Assembly: GCA_965229765.1 (NCBI GenBank)
Contig: CBDDJT010000003.1
Span: 558,001-622,000 of the forward strand
Source of the DNA: ASV31 sp965229765
Lineage (GTDB): Bacteria; Pseudomonadota; Alphaproteobacteria; Rhodobacterales; Rhodobacteraceae
Direction: 5' to 3'
DNA length: 64,000 bases
Under the pieces are notes generated by a model. The model did no database searches and was not told the origin of the DNA. It saw only the letters and a list, made by a program, of their open reading frames with translations. The first letter of the stretch is position 1. Each line of letters begins with the position of its first letter. Positions 1 to 9,346 of the stretch are shown here, piece after piece. The position numbers were made by a program, and so were the translations under genes.

Positions 1-549
1 CAGCGCCGGCGACATCTCGGCGTTGAAGGGGGGCAGCGACGCCTTCAGCGCGGCCTTCACCTCGGCCAGTTCGTCCTCTGACGTGTCGGGATGCAGCTTT
101 TTCAGGATCGCCAGCATCCGGTCGACCATGATTCCGTGCTGCACGACGGTCGTGAAGCCACGGTTGATATAGGTGCCCCGCCCAAGGATCACCGCCACTC
201 GGTCGCCCGGGACCGGCCGCTGGTCAAAGCCCGCATCCTCGACCGCGCGCGCCGCAACTTCCAGCGCAAGAAACTGGTCCGGCTCGCCACCGTCGATGGA
301 ACTGGGCATGACGCCGTGCTTCAGCGGGTCAAACACCGCCAGATCGCCAAGAAAACCGCCGCGCTTGGTATAGATGCGGTCATTCGCGCTGCTGTCGGGA
401 TCAAGAAAAAGGTCGCCGCACCAGTCCTCGGGGGCGTCGTCCACGGCATCGACGCCCGCCAGGATATTGCGCCAGTAGGCCCGGATGTCCGGCGCCTTTG
501 GATAGATGCCGGCCATGCCGACGATGGCGATGGGTTCCTGATCGGCCAT
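1..549 (-). CDS. Ketosynthase-start polyketide/PUFA-type synthase, partial (cut by window edge)
   Basis: Only the first 183 codons are in the window; the gene continues past position 1. The N-terminus reads MADQEPIAIVGMAGIYP and then DIRAYWRNILAGVDAV, the standard opening of a beta-ketoacyl synthase domain of a modular or PUFA-type synthase. The active-site region lies outside the window. ATG at 549 is 26 bases after the stop of the upstream synthase, with a GAAGGGGG ribosome site about 10 bases before it, so the two are surely one operon. In PUFA clusters the second protein is usually PfaB (AT) or PfaC (KS-CLF-DH-DH); a KS start fits PfaC better, but this is inference from position and the first domain only. 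It presumably works on chains carried by the four ACPs of its partner. Confidence 0.85.
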   Translation of the reverse strand, partial: MADQEPIAIVGMAGIYPKAPDIRAYWRNILAGVDAVDDAPEDWCGDLFLDPDSSANDRIYTKRGGFLGDLAVFDPLKHGVMPSSIDGGEPDQFLALEVAARAVEDAGFDQRPVPGDRVAVILGRGTYINRGFTTVVQHGIMVDRMLAILKKLHPDTSEDELAEVKAALKASLPPFNAEMSPAL

Positions 550-575
550 GCTGCGCGTCCCCCCTTCGGCGGGGC

Positions 576-3500
576 TCATTCAGCGACCTCTCGGTGCAGC
601 GCGCGTCCGTCTTCCCACGGCCCCCGGCCCCAGACGACCTCTGGTTCGCCAGTTGCGCCCTTCTGAAGCTCGACCTCAAGCGCGGCGACACCGTTCGCCG
701 GGTCTATCGCCTCGATCCCGAGACGGCTGAACTGCGCCTTGATCTCGGCTGTCACCATGCCGCCGCTGTCCCAGGGGCCCCAGCTGATCGCCACCACGCG
801 CCCCGGCACGCCTGCATCCAGCGTGCGTGCAAGTTTCGACACGATCTCGTTGCCGGCACCATAGTCGCCCTGCCCGCGGTTGCCGAAGCGTCCCGCGACA
901 GAAGTGAAGAACACAAGGCATTTCACCGTGTCCATCCGCAGCGCGCGGGTCAGGGTGAAAGCGCTTCCGGTCTTCGTCTTGACCACATTTTCGAAGCTTT
1001 CCAAGGTCTTGTCCGCGATCAGCTTGTCCTCGATCACGCCCGCGCCGTGCAGCACGACGTCAATCCGGCCGTGACGGTCATAGACCCCGGCGATCGCCGA
1101 GGCGAAGGCGTCGGCATCACGAACATCGGCGCTGAGATACTCCACCTCGCATCCCGAAGCACGAACGGCACCCAGGGTCTCGGCCATCTCGCGCGCCTTT
1201 ACTATGCGGCGCGTCTCGGCCTCGATCTCTGCGGGCACAAGCGGCTGGCCAGCCGCCTTGCGGCCCGCAACCAGATGCGCGCGGATCGACCGCTCGTCTG
1301 CGCCGTCTGGCAGGTCCCCCGGCACATCGGTGTCAAGCGGACTGGAGCCAAGCAGCACGAAGCGCGGCCGGTGGTGCGCGGCCAGATGGCGGACGATCTT
1401 CGCGGTGATCCCGCGCGCGCCACCCGTCACCAACACCACGTCATCGGGTCCAAGCCCCTCGACCGGCATGTCCGTGTCATAGACCATCGGGCGCAATTCA
1501 GCCACCAGATCGAAGCGCACCCCGCCCTTCCAACCGATCTCGACCTCGCCGCCGGGCCGTCCGGCCTCGTCCAGCAGGATCGCCACGGTCTCTTCCGGGG
1601 TCAGCGAGGCTTCAAGGTCGACGGCGCGAACGTGCAGCGCCTGCCATTCCTTCGCCGCCGATTTCAGCAATCCCGGCGCGCCCGCGGCGCTGGGCGAACC
1701 ACTGGTTGCGCCGTCAAAGCCAAAGGCACCGCCCATGTTGGATCCGGACAGCACGAAACCCCCCGGCGTCTCTGCCAGTTGCGCACCAACCGCGTTCAGC
1801 ACCGAGTAGAGCGTGCGCAGATCACCGTCCACCGCGGCTTCCCAATCGCCAGCCGACATCCCGGCCTGGCGCGCGCGCGCGGTCAGGGGCCAGACGTGGA
1901 ACAGCCCGCCCAAAGGTGTCTCCGCCCCGGCAAGAGCCGCGCGAATGCCGGCATCCTCCAGCGTCGTGATCCGAAGGACCGCGGCCCCCGCGGCCTCGAT
2001 CCGGGCCGCCAGCAGGTCGCCCACCTGCCCCTCCGGGCCGGTCACGGCATAGGTCAGGCCCGCGACCAGCGCCTTTTTGGGCGTTGGGGCCGCCACCCGG
2101 CGCGGCACCATGACATAGCGGCCATGCCAATCGGTCAGGTCCTGACGCCCGGCCTCCGACAGGGCAGGCGCCGCCACCGGCGCCGTGAACTCCGCCACGA
2201 CCTCCATGAACCGCGCGATGATCCCGTCCACCGTCCGCTCGCGCGACACAGGGCCCATCCGCTCCTGCGCCGCCTCGCCGGCATCCTTCAGCCATTGCGT
2301 CCGCAACTCGCCCAGGATCTCGACCCGCTTGATCGAGTCGATCCCGAGGTCCGCCTCCAGGTCAAGCTTCGGGTCCAGCATCTCGGGCGGATAACCCGTC
2401 CGCTCGGCGATCAGCGACAGCAGCGACGCCGTCACCGCGTCCGCGCCGATGGCCGGGGCCGCAGGGGCCGCGGCAGCAACAGCCGCCGTCGCCAAGGCAG
2501 GCGCCGCCACCGGCGCCGCGAACTCCGCCACGACCTCCATGAACCGCGCGATGATCCCGTCCACCGTCCGCTCGCGCGACACAGGGCCCATCCGCTCCTG
2601 CGCCGCCTCGCCGGCATCCTTCAGCCATTGCGTCCGCAACTCGCCCAGGATCTCGACCCGCTTGATCGAGTCGATCCCGAGGTCCGCCTCCAGGTCAAGC
2701 TTCGGGTCCAGCATCTCGGGCGGATAACCCGTCCGCTCGGCGATCAGCGACAGCAGCGACGCCGTCACCGCGTCCGCGCCGATGGCCGGGGCCACAGGGG
2801 CCGCCGCAGCAACAGCCGCCGTCGCCAAGGCAGGCGCCGCCACCGGCGCCGCGAACTCCGCCACGACCTCCATGAACCGCGCGATGATCCCGTCCACCGT
2901 CCGCTCGCGCGACACAGGGCCCATCCGCTCCTGCGCCGCCTCGCCGGCATCCTTCAGCCATTGCGTCCGCAACTCGCCCAGGATCTCGACCCGCTTGATC
3001 GAGTCGATCCCGAGGTCCGCCTCCAGGTCAAGCTTCGGGTCCAGCATCTCGGGCGGATAACCCGTCCGCTCGGCGATCAGCGACAGCAGCGACGCCGTCA
3101 CCGCGTCCGCGCCGATGGCCGGGGCCGCAGGGGCCGCGGCAGCAACAGCCGCCGTCGCCAAGGCAGGCGCCGCCACCGGCGCCGCGAACTCCGCCACGAC
3201 CTCCATGAACCGCGCGATGATCCCGTCCACCGTCCGCTCGCGCGACACAGGGCCCATCCGCTCCTGCGCCGCCTCGCCGGCATCCTTCAGCCATTGCGTC
3301 CGCAACTCGCCCAGGATCTCGACCCGCTTGATCGAGTCGATCCCGAGGTCCGCCTCCAGGTCAAGCTTCGGGTCCAGCATCTCGGGCGGATAACCCGTCC
3401 GCTCGGCGATCAGCGACAGCAGCGACGCCGTCACCGCATCCGCGCCAATGGCCGGGGCCGCAGGGGACGCGGCAGCAACAGCCGCCGTCGCCAAGGCAGG

Positions 3501-6500
3501 CGCGGGTGCCACGGGCGGAACGACAGGCGCTGCAACAGCCGGGGCCGCTACGGGCGCAGGTGTCGCAGGCGGCGTCATCGCTGGTATTTGCGGCATCGGC
3601 GCGACCTGCCCGGTCGCAGCCCCCGGTGCGATCGCCGATCCGGCCCCCGATCCGATCCAGGACAGCATCACCTCGCGGTGGCTTTGCAGGAATTGCTGCA
3701 TCAGCGCCTGATGCCGCGCCAGCACGGCGGCCGTTTCAGGTGACGCAGCGGGTTGTGCCACCACGGGCGCAGGCGTCGGCGCGGGTGGCTGTGTTGCAAC
3801 CGGGGCGGCCGCAGGCGTCTGCGCGGGCGGAGCCGCGACAGGGTCTTCCTCGATGCGGGCGGCAAAGCCGCGCCGCGCGGGCGCACCGCCGGCCGGACGG
3901 GCATTCGCCGCGTCCACCTTCCACAGCATCTTGGAAACCTCGGGCGCAGGCACGGCCCACCCTTCGACATCCAGCCCCGGCTCTGCCCGGCTGTCGAACA
4001 GCCTGCCCAGAGACAGCGGCAGACCGGCCGCGGCAGCCGCCGCCAGCGCGGTCAGAAGCTGCTGCACACCGCCGCGCGATTTCACGTCCGTCGACACCGC
4101 GACGTGCGGCGCATCGCCAAGGATGCGACCGGCGAGGCGCGTCAGAACCGATCCCGGCCCCACCTCGATGAAAAGCCGTGCGCCGCGCTCGTGCATCGCG
4201 GCGACGCCACCCATGAAGTCCACCGGCGACACAAGGTGACGTGCCAGTTGTGCCTTCACCGCGTCCGCCTCGTCCGGATAGGGCGCGGCGGTCTCGTTCG
4301 AGATCACCGGCATCCCCGGCACGCCCACCGGCGCCTCGTCAAGCGCCCCGGCAAGCAGGTCGCGCGCCGGTGCCACGCACTCGGAATGGAAACCACAGGC
4401 CACGGGAAGGCGCGTGCCCGAAAGCCCCGCGGCCCCGAGCACCTCTGCCGCCCGCTCGATCGCGGGCGTCGGCCCGGCGATGACGGTCTGATCGGGGGCG
4501 TTCAAGTTGGCCAGCGTTATGCCGTCCACGCCCGCCACCGCGTCGCGCACCGCGCCCGCGCCGGCACTGACCGCGATCATCGCGCCCAGGTCGTCGCCGC
4601 CGGTCCGCACGATGGCATCACCCCGCGCAAAGGCCAGGCGCACCAGCGTGTGCGCGTCGAACGCGCCCGCCGAATGCAGCGCGGTGTATTCGCCAAAGCT
4701 GTGGCCCGCCGCCTGCCCGGCGGTCAGGCCCAGCCCGCGCAGGATGTCCAGCATTCCCGCGGACACCGCGCCGATGGCCGGCTGCGCCACATTGGTGGCC
4801 TTCAGCGCCTCGGCCTGCGCGGCGGCTTCGGCCTCGTCCAGCGTCGGCCGGGGCCAGATCAGCTCGCCCAGCGGTGCGGGGGTTCCGTCCGCGATGGTCC
4901 GGCCAGCCTCTTCGACAGCCGCACGCAGGGCCGGGAAGGTCATCGCCAGATCGGCGCCCATGCCGGGGTATTGCGACCCCTGGCCGGGGAAGAGAAACGC
5001 CACCTCACCGGCCGTCAGCGGTTGCCCAAGCGACACGAAAGCGCCGCGAACATCCACCTGACGCAGGTCGGGCTGCGCGGGATCTATCTGGTCCGCCACC
5101 GCAGACAACCGCTCCGCGGCCTCGGCCAGCGACCCGGCCACCAGCGCAAGGCGCGCCCCGGCGCCAGCATCGAACCGCGCGGCAAGGCTCGCGGCCACGT
5201 CGGCCATGCGCACATGGCCCGGCAGCCCGGCAAGACCGGCGGCGGCCCGTGTGACCGCCTCTTTCAGCGCGCCTGCATCGGCGGCCGAGATCACGAACAA
5301 TTCATGCCCCCAGTTGCGGCGGAAAGGTTCCTGGTGGCGGGGCAGATAGCCGCCCTCGTACTCCTCCAGCACCGCGTGAAAGTTGGTGCCACCGAAGCCG
5401 AAGGCACTGACACCAGCGCGGCGCGGCGTGTCGCCGTGGCGCAGCCACGGGCGCGCCTCGGTCATCACGTAGAACGGGCTTTCCGGGAAGTTCGCCGTCG
5501 GGTTCGGCACTTCGACGTTCAGCGTCGACGGCAGCACCCGGTGATGCAGCGCAAGCGCCATCTTGGCGATGCCCGCGCAGCCCGCCGCCGCCTTCGTGTG
5601 CCCGATCATCGACTTGACCGATCCGACACCGCAAAACTGCCGGTCCTCGCGCGCATTGGCGAACACCGCCGACAGGCTTTCGATCTCGGTCCGGTCGCCC
5701 ACGACCGTGCCCGTGCCATGCGCCTCGACGGCGCCGACCGTGGCCGGAGAGATCCCGGCGCGGTCATAGGCGCGGCGCAGCGTTTCCTGCTGACCCTCTG
5801 CCCGCGGCGCGGTCAGCGACAGGTCGCGTCCGTCGGACGCCCCGGCCACCCCGCGCAGCACGGCATAGATACGGTCGCCCGCGCGCTCGGCCTGGTCGAG
5901 CGGACGCAGCACCATCGTGGCCAGCCCCTCGGAAATGGCGATACCGTCGGCGCCCGCGTCGAAGGTGCGGCAGCGGCCGCGCGGGCTTAGCGCGCGGGTC
6001 TTGGCGAAGGCAAGGAAGTCGAACGGGTTCTGGAAACTGTCGGCACCGCCGACGATCGCCATGTCCGCCGCACCGTTCTCGATCTCGCGCGCGGCCATCA
6101 TCACGGCGGCCAGCGACGACCCGCAGGCCGCATCGACGGTGAAATTCACGCCACCGAGGTCAAAGCGGTTGGCGATCCGCCCCGCGATCACGTTCAGCAG
6201 GATGCCGGGGAAACTGTCCTCGGTCCACTCCGGCAGGCGGCTTTCGGCAAGCTCCGACATGGACCCGTCTATTGCCGGCAGCGAAGAGCGCACGGCATAG
6301 CGCTGGCCCAGCGGCCCCGCACCGCCACCGACACCGATGATGACGCACGTGCGCCGCCGCAAGTCGGGGTCCGGGATCTGACCGTCCTTGAAGCCCGCGT
6401 TCTCCAGCGCCTGCCGCACCACTTCGAGCGCCAGCAGTTGCAGCGGCTCGATCGAGGGCATCGAGTTCGGCGGTATGCCATAGCGGATCGGGTCGAAATC

Positions 6501-8792
6501 GATCTCGTCGAGGAAACCGCCCCAGCGCGAATAGGTCTTGTCGGGCGCGTTGCGGTCGGCATCGTAATAGCGCCGCCAGTCCCAGCGCCGCTCTGGCACC
6601 TCCTGAATGGCGTCCACCCGGTCCAGGATGTTCTCCCAGTAGGCCGAAAGGTCCGCAGCGCCCGGCAGGATGGTGCCAAGCCCGGTGATGGCGATGCGGG
6701 CGCCGGGCCCTTCCACGGCCCGCGCCGGGGACGACACCTCGCCCTGGGGCGCAAAAGCTGCCAGCCGGTCCTGCGATCCGGTGCACACATCCGCGTGCAG
6801 CGCCTCGATGGTCATCGGGCGGTCGTGCAGGCTGGCCACCTGTCCGATCATGTAAAGCCCGCGCTCTATCTGCTCGGTTTCCGGTACGGCGATCAGCTTG
6901 GACGCCCCGTCGACCTTTCCATATTCCGGATTGCGGTCCATCCCCTTGGACGCGATCCGCGACCGGCCCACGTTGAAATGCTCCAGCGTGTCCTTGATGT
7001 GCTCGGGGTCCTGCTGTTCGGCACGCATCCGCGCCTTTTCCGCATAGAACTCCTGCACGATTGGGCTTTCCACCACGCGCGTCGCGTGGCCGACCCCCGA
7101 TTCCAGAAGCCGCGTCGCCTTGGCCTCCAGCGCAAGACGCTGGTAGCCCTCAAGCACCGCTCCTGCGGCCACGGCCTCTTCCGTCAGGATATAGGCGGTG
7201 CCGATCAGCGCGCCGATCTTGACGCCCTTCGCCGTCAGCGGCGCGGCCAGCGTCGCAACCATGGCCGCAGACACGTCATCGTGCAGCCCCCCGGCGAACA
7301 GGATCTCCAGATCGTCGGCGCGCCCGTCGCCATAGTGGTCCAGGATCGCGTCGACGGCTTGCTGCCAAAGCACCGCGCTCGACCGCGGGCCGACATGACC
7401 GCCGCATTCACGCCCCTCGAAGATGAAGCGCCGGGCGCCCGATTGCAGGAAAAGCTTCAACAGCCCCGGCGAGGGTACGTGCAGATAGGTGGGTATGCCG
7501 TCGCGTTCCAGCCCCAGCGCCTGCTCGGGGCGGCCGCCCGCGATCAGTGCAAACTTCGGCCTGCGCTTGGCGATCACGTCCATCTGTTCGGCGCGCAGCG
7601 CCTCATCGACAAAACCCAGGATGCCAACGCCCCAAGGCCGGTCGCCAAGCATCTCGGCCGTTTCGGCCACCAGCGTGTCGGCCTCGTCGCGGCGCATCAA
7701 GGCCAGCGCAAGGAAGGGCAGCGCCCCGCCTTCGGCCACGGCCAGCGCAAATTCCGCCCGGTCGCTGACCCGCGTCATCGGCCCCTGCACGATCGGATAG
7801 CGGGTGCCAAGCACCTCGGCCAGCGGCCCGCCCTCGGCAAGCGCGGCGGCGCGCGCGGCTTCCTTCGGGTGGGCGTCCACTGCATGCGCAATGGCGTCAA
7901 GCACCCGGCCCGTGCGCCCGAACCGGCGTGCAAGCCCCGCCGCAAAGGCCGCGTCCTGTCCGGTCAGCCAGACCGAGCCGTCAGGATCGGTCAGATCGAC
8001 CGCCGCGTCGACCGCGGCCGGCAGCTGCGCCAATGTCTCGCCCGCCCGGTCCAGCGCCTGAAGCGCCTCGGGCACGTCCCGCTGCGTGCGCGAGAAGATG
8101 CGGATCGGCCGCGCCCCGTCGGCGCCCAGAAGATAGGTCTCACTGCCATCCATCCGCGCCAAAGTGGCCGCCAGACGCCCCGACACGGACGATTCCTCGG
8201 TCAGTGCCAGTTGCCAGTCGAGAACGACCCCGATCGCACCGGCCACACGCAGCGCCGCGGCGGTTTCCAGTGACACGCCGCCCTGCGCCAGCACCGGCAG
8301 GCCGCCCGCGGCAACCAGCCGCTGCACCAGCAGGAACGCGGTCTCGTCGCCGACCGTGCCTCCCGCCTCGTGCCCCTTGGCAACCAGCAGGTCGGCCCGC
8401 GCGGCCTCTGCGGCCAGTGCCTCCTCGGCGTCGCGCACCTCGACCGCGACCGAGATCGCCGCCGACATCTCGCGAAGCGCCGTCACCGCGGCGGAAAGAT
8501 CCTCCCCCGCAACCGGCACAAGCACCGCAACGGGCATCTCAGCAAGAACGGCGTCGTTGGATTGGGCCAGCGCGACGGCCTGCCCCGGGCGCAAGCGCAG
8601 CCCCCAGGATCCGCGCGCCTTTTGCGCCATCCGGGCAACCGCGCCCTGCGCGGCAGGATCCATGATGCTGGCATACTCGATGTCCAGAAGTCCGGTAAAG
8701 CCGGCGCGGCTTGCCGCGATCGGCACCCCGCAATCGAGTGTGTTGGCCACGCTGGCCGCCCAAACCTGAAACGCGCGCTTTGTATTATCCAT
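576..8792 (-). CDS. PUFA-synthase-type iterative megasynthase: ER(PfaD-like)-KS-AT-ACPx4-KR
   Basis: This giant synthase (2738 aa from ATG 8792) should build and reduce an acyl chain iteratively from malonyl units. Residues 1-690 resemble the PfaD/nitronate-monooxygenase enoylreductase (GPMTRVSD, RECGGHVGP). The KS follows from about 700 with VDAACGSSL (Cys 890), EAHGTGT and a GHTKAAAG His. The AT has GHSFGEY (Ser 1365). Four ACPs carry LGIDSIKR with serines at 1820, 1931, 2042 and 2153. The C-terminal KR has VTGGARGIT and a SVAGRFGN...DYGAGN active site. KS-AT-ACPn-KR is PfaA order; the ER is normally a separate protein. No dehydratase is present, so DH must come from the downstream protein. 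A GTG at 8837 is an alternative start without a good ribosome site. It needs the PPTase at 13769. The product is unknown: a polyunsaturated or polyketide-like chain is inferred. Confidence 0.9.
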   Translation of the reverse strand: MDNTKRAFQVWAASVANTLDCGVPIAASRAGFTGLLDIEYASIMDPAAQGAVARMAQKARGSWGLRLRPGQAVALAQSNDAVLAEMPVAVLVPVAGEDLSAAVTALREMSAAISVAVEVRDAEEALAAEAARADLLVAKGHEAGGTVGDETAFLLVQRLVAAGGLPVLAQGGVSLETAAALRVAGAIGVVLDWQLALTEESSVSGRLAATLARMDGSETYLLGADGARPIRIFSRTQRDVPEALQALDRAGETLAQLPAAVDAAVDLTDPDGSVWLTGQDAAFAAGLARRFGRTGRVLDAIAHAVDAHPKEAARAAALAEGGPLAEVLGTRYPIVQGPMTRVSDRAEFALAVAEGGALPFLALALMRRDEADTLVAETAEMLGDRPWGVGILGFVDEALRAEQMDVIAKRRPKFALIAGGRPEQALGLERDGIPTYLHVPSPGLLKLFLQSGARRFIFEGRECGGHVGPRSSAVLWQQAVDAILDHYGDGRADDLEILFAGGLHDDVSAAMVATLAAPLTAKGVKIGALIGTAYILTEEAVAAGAVLEGYQRLALEAKATRLLESGVGHATRVVESPIVQEFYAEKARMRAEQQDPEHIKDTLEHFNVGRSRIASKGMDRNPEYGKVDGASKLIAVPETEQIERGLYMIGQVASLHDRPMTIEALHADVCTGSQDRLAAFAPQGEVSSPARAVEGPGARIAITGLGTILPGAADLSAYWENILDRVDAIQEVPERRWDWRRYYDADRNAPDKTYSRWGGFLDEIDFDPIRYGIPPNSMPSIEPLQLLALEVVRQALENAGFKDGQIPDPDLRRRTCVIIGVGGGAGPLGQRYAVRSSLPAIDGSMSELAESRLPEWTEDSFPGILLNVIAGRIANRFDLGGVNFTVDAACGSSLAAVMMAAREIENGAADMAIVGGADSFQNPFDFLAFAKTRALSPRGRCRTFDAGADGIAISEGLATMVLRPLDQAERAGDRIYAVLRGVAGASDGRDLSLTAPRAEGQQETLRRAYDRAGISPATVGAVEAHGTGTVVGDRTEIESLSAVFANAREDRQFCGVGSVKSMIGHTKAAAGCAGIAKMALALHHRVLPSTLNVEVPNPTANFPESPFYVMTEARPWLRHGDTPRRAGVSAFGFGGTNFHAVLEEYEGGYLPRHQEPFRRNWGHELFVISAADAGALKEAVTRAAAGLAGLPGHVRMADVAASLAARFDAGAGARLALVAGSLAEAAERLSAVADQIDPAQPDLRQVDVRGAFVSLGQPLTAGEVAFLFPGQGSQYPGMGADLAMTFPALRAAVEEAGRTIADGTPAPLGELIWPRPTLDEAEAAAQAEALKATNVAQPAIGAVSAGMLDILRGLGLTAGQAAGHSFGEYTALHSAGAFDAHTLVRLAFARGDAIVRTGGDDLGAMIAVSAGAGAVRDAVAGVDGITLANLNAPDQTVIAGPTPAIERAAEVLGAAGLSGTRLPVACGFHSECVAPARDLLAGALDEAPVGVPGMPVISNETAAPYPDEADAVKAQLARHLVSPVDFMGGVAAMHERGARLFIEVGPGSVLTRLAGRILGDAPHVAVSTDVKSRGGVQQLLTALAAAAAAGLPLSLGRLFDSRAEPGLDVEGWAVPAPEVSKMLWKVDAANARPAGGAPARRGFAARIEEDPVAAPPAQTPAAAPVATQPPAPTPAPVVAQPAASPETAAVLARHQALMQQFLQSHREVMLSWIGSGAGSAIAPGAATGQVAPMPQIPAMTPPATPAPVAAPAVAAPVVPPVAPAPALATAAVAAASPAAPAIGADAVTASLLSLIAERTGYPPEMLDPKLDLEADLGIDSIKRVEILGELRTQWLKDAGEAAQERMGPVSRERTVDGIIARFMEVVAEFAAPVAAPALATAAVAAAAPAAPAIGADAVTASLLSLIAERTGYPPEMLDPKLDLEADLGIDSIKRVEILGELRTQWLKDAGEAAQERMGPVSRERTVDGIIARFMEVVAEFAAPVAAPALATAAVAAAAPVAPAIGADAVTASLLSLIAERTGYPPEMLDPKLDLEADLGIDSIKRVEILGELRTQWLKDAGEAAQERMGPVSRERTVDGIIARFMEVVAEFAAPVAAPALATAAVAAAAPAAPAIGADAVTASLLSLIAERTGYPPEMLDPKLDLEADLGIDSIKRVEILGELRTQWLKDAGEAAQERMGPVSRERTVDGIIARFMEVVAEFTAPVAAPALSEAGRQDLTDWHGRYVMVPRRVAAPTPKKALVAGLTYAVTGPEGQVGDLLAARIEAAGAAVLRITTLEDAGIRAALAGAETPLGGLFHVWPLTARARQAGMSAGDWEAAVDGDLRTLYSVLNAVGAQLAETPGGFVLSGSNMGGAFGFDGATSGSPSAAGAPGLLKSAAKEWQALHVRAVDLEASLTPEETVAILLDEAGRPGGEVEIGWKGGVRFDLVAELRPMVYDTDMPVEGLGPDDVVLVTGGARGITAKIVRHLAAHHRPRFVLLGSSPLDTDVPGDLPDGADERSIRAHLVAGRKAAGQPLVPAEIEAETRRIVKAREMAETLGAVRASGCEVEYLSADVRDADAFASAIAGVYDRHGRIDVVLHGAGVIEDKLIADKTLESFENVVKTKTGSAFTLTRALRMDTVKCLVFFTSVAGRFGNRGQGDYGAGNEIVSKLARTLDAGVPGRVVAISWGPWDSGGMVTAEIKAQFSRLGIEAIDPANGVAALEVELQKGATGEPEVVWGRGPWEDGRALHREVAE
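2163..3494 (-). repeat. Four tandem 333-bp repeats encoding ACP domains
   Basis: The ACP region of the megasynthase is four head-to-tail copies of a 333-bp (111-codon) unit, each with a linker rich in Ala/Pro and an ACP with the core LGIDSIKRVEIL. Copies differ at only a handful of bases, mostly in the Ala linker (compare around 2472, 2805, 3138 and 3471). Tandem ACPs are normal in PUFA synthases and raise product titre; near identity at the DNA level suggests recent duplication or gene conversion. Copy number in an assembly of this region could be wrong if reads were short. Confidence 0.95.
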
Positions 8793-9027
8793 CTCATCCA
8801 ACCAATCGGCGCGCCGACGACGGCGCCAAACGAACACCTAATAAGCCGCCCATGCACAGCCAAGGCCGTGCAAGTGCCGCCCTACTGGAATCCTGCCCGG
8901 AAAACGTTCACATCCGCGCCTCAGGATCCTCTTTTTCCAACGTCTCTAAACAGTTCGCCCCGGGACTACCACGACCAACTGCCCAGTTTCATGAAGGTCA
9001 GCGTACAGGCTCGGCTTGCGGCGCAAA

Positions 9028-9074
9028 GTGACCGAAGTCACAAGAAGTTGCCCAAATTGTCAGCAGTTGGACAA
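9028..9074. promoter_or_regulatory. Pair of inverted repeats, possible operator
   Basis: GTGAC-CGAA-GTCAC (9028-9041) is a perfect 5-bp inverted repeat, and TTGTC-N8-GACAA (9057-9074) is a second one starting 16 bases later. A further GACAAC follows at 9077-9083. Two dyads this close in the middle of a divergent promoter region are compatible with a regulator-binding site, but no regulator gene for the cluster is in the window, so the assignment is weak. Confidence 0.3.
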
Positions 9075-9303
9075 GCCGACAACGGTCTGGCGGCGTGTTT
9101 TCGCCCAGTCCGGCGGTAGCTGCACCGGGCCGTCACGCCATCGCCACCAAGGGCAAACCAGAGCGTCCCGTTGATTTCCCGACTGGCGACAATGCGTCAT
9201 CCAACCCATGATTTCACGCGCCAGACACACAAGTTCCAGAGATCACGGCGCCGCAATTTGACCCATCCGGCCCTTGCAGGGCAGTGTTCCGGCCGGGGGC
9301 ATG

Positions 9304-9332
9304 GTGCGTCACCGGACGGGGGTCCGACGCAC
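9304..9332 (+). promoter_or_regulatory. Leader hairpin just before the ribosome site of the C-PCP-TE gene
   Basis: GTGCGTC (9304-9310) pairs with GACGCAC (9326-9332), and inside it GGAC pairs with GTCC around a GGGG loop, with a three-base bulge. The structure ends three bases before the AAGGGG ribosome site used by the GTG at 9347. It could affect translation; if translation really began at ATG 9284 it would be coding instead. Confidence 0.35.
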
Positions 9333-9346
9333 GCCAAGGGGATAGT

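Larger units (their letters stand above)
8793..9346. promoter_or_regulatory. Divergent control region between the megasynthase and the C-PCP-TE gene
   Basis: About 550 bases without a convincing gene separate the two divergently read biosynthetic genes, so both promoters should lie here. It is visibly less GC-rich than its surroundings. Two short inverted repeats (9028-9041 and 9057-9074) and a leader hairpin (9304-9332) are listed separately. I could not pick out a confident -35/-10 pair or a lux-box-type motif. Confidence 0.6.

Noticed and set aside
8838..9346. LuxR-type lux box upstream of the biosynthetic genes
   Set aside because: The dyads present do not match a lux-box pattern and no luxI/luxR-like gene is in the window.
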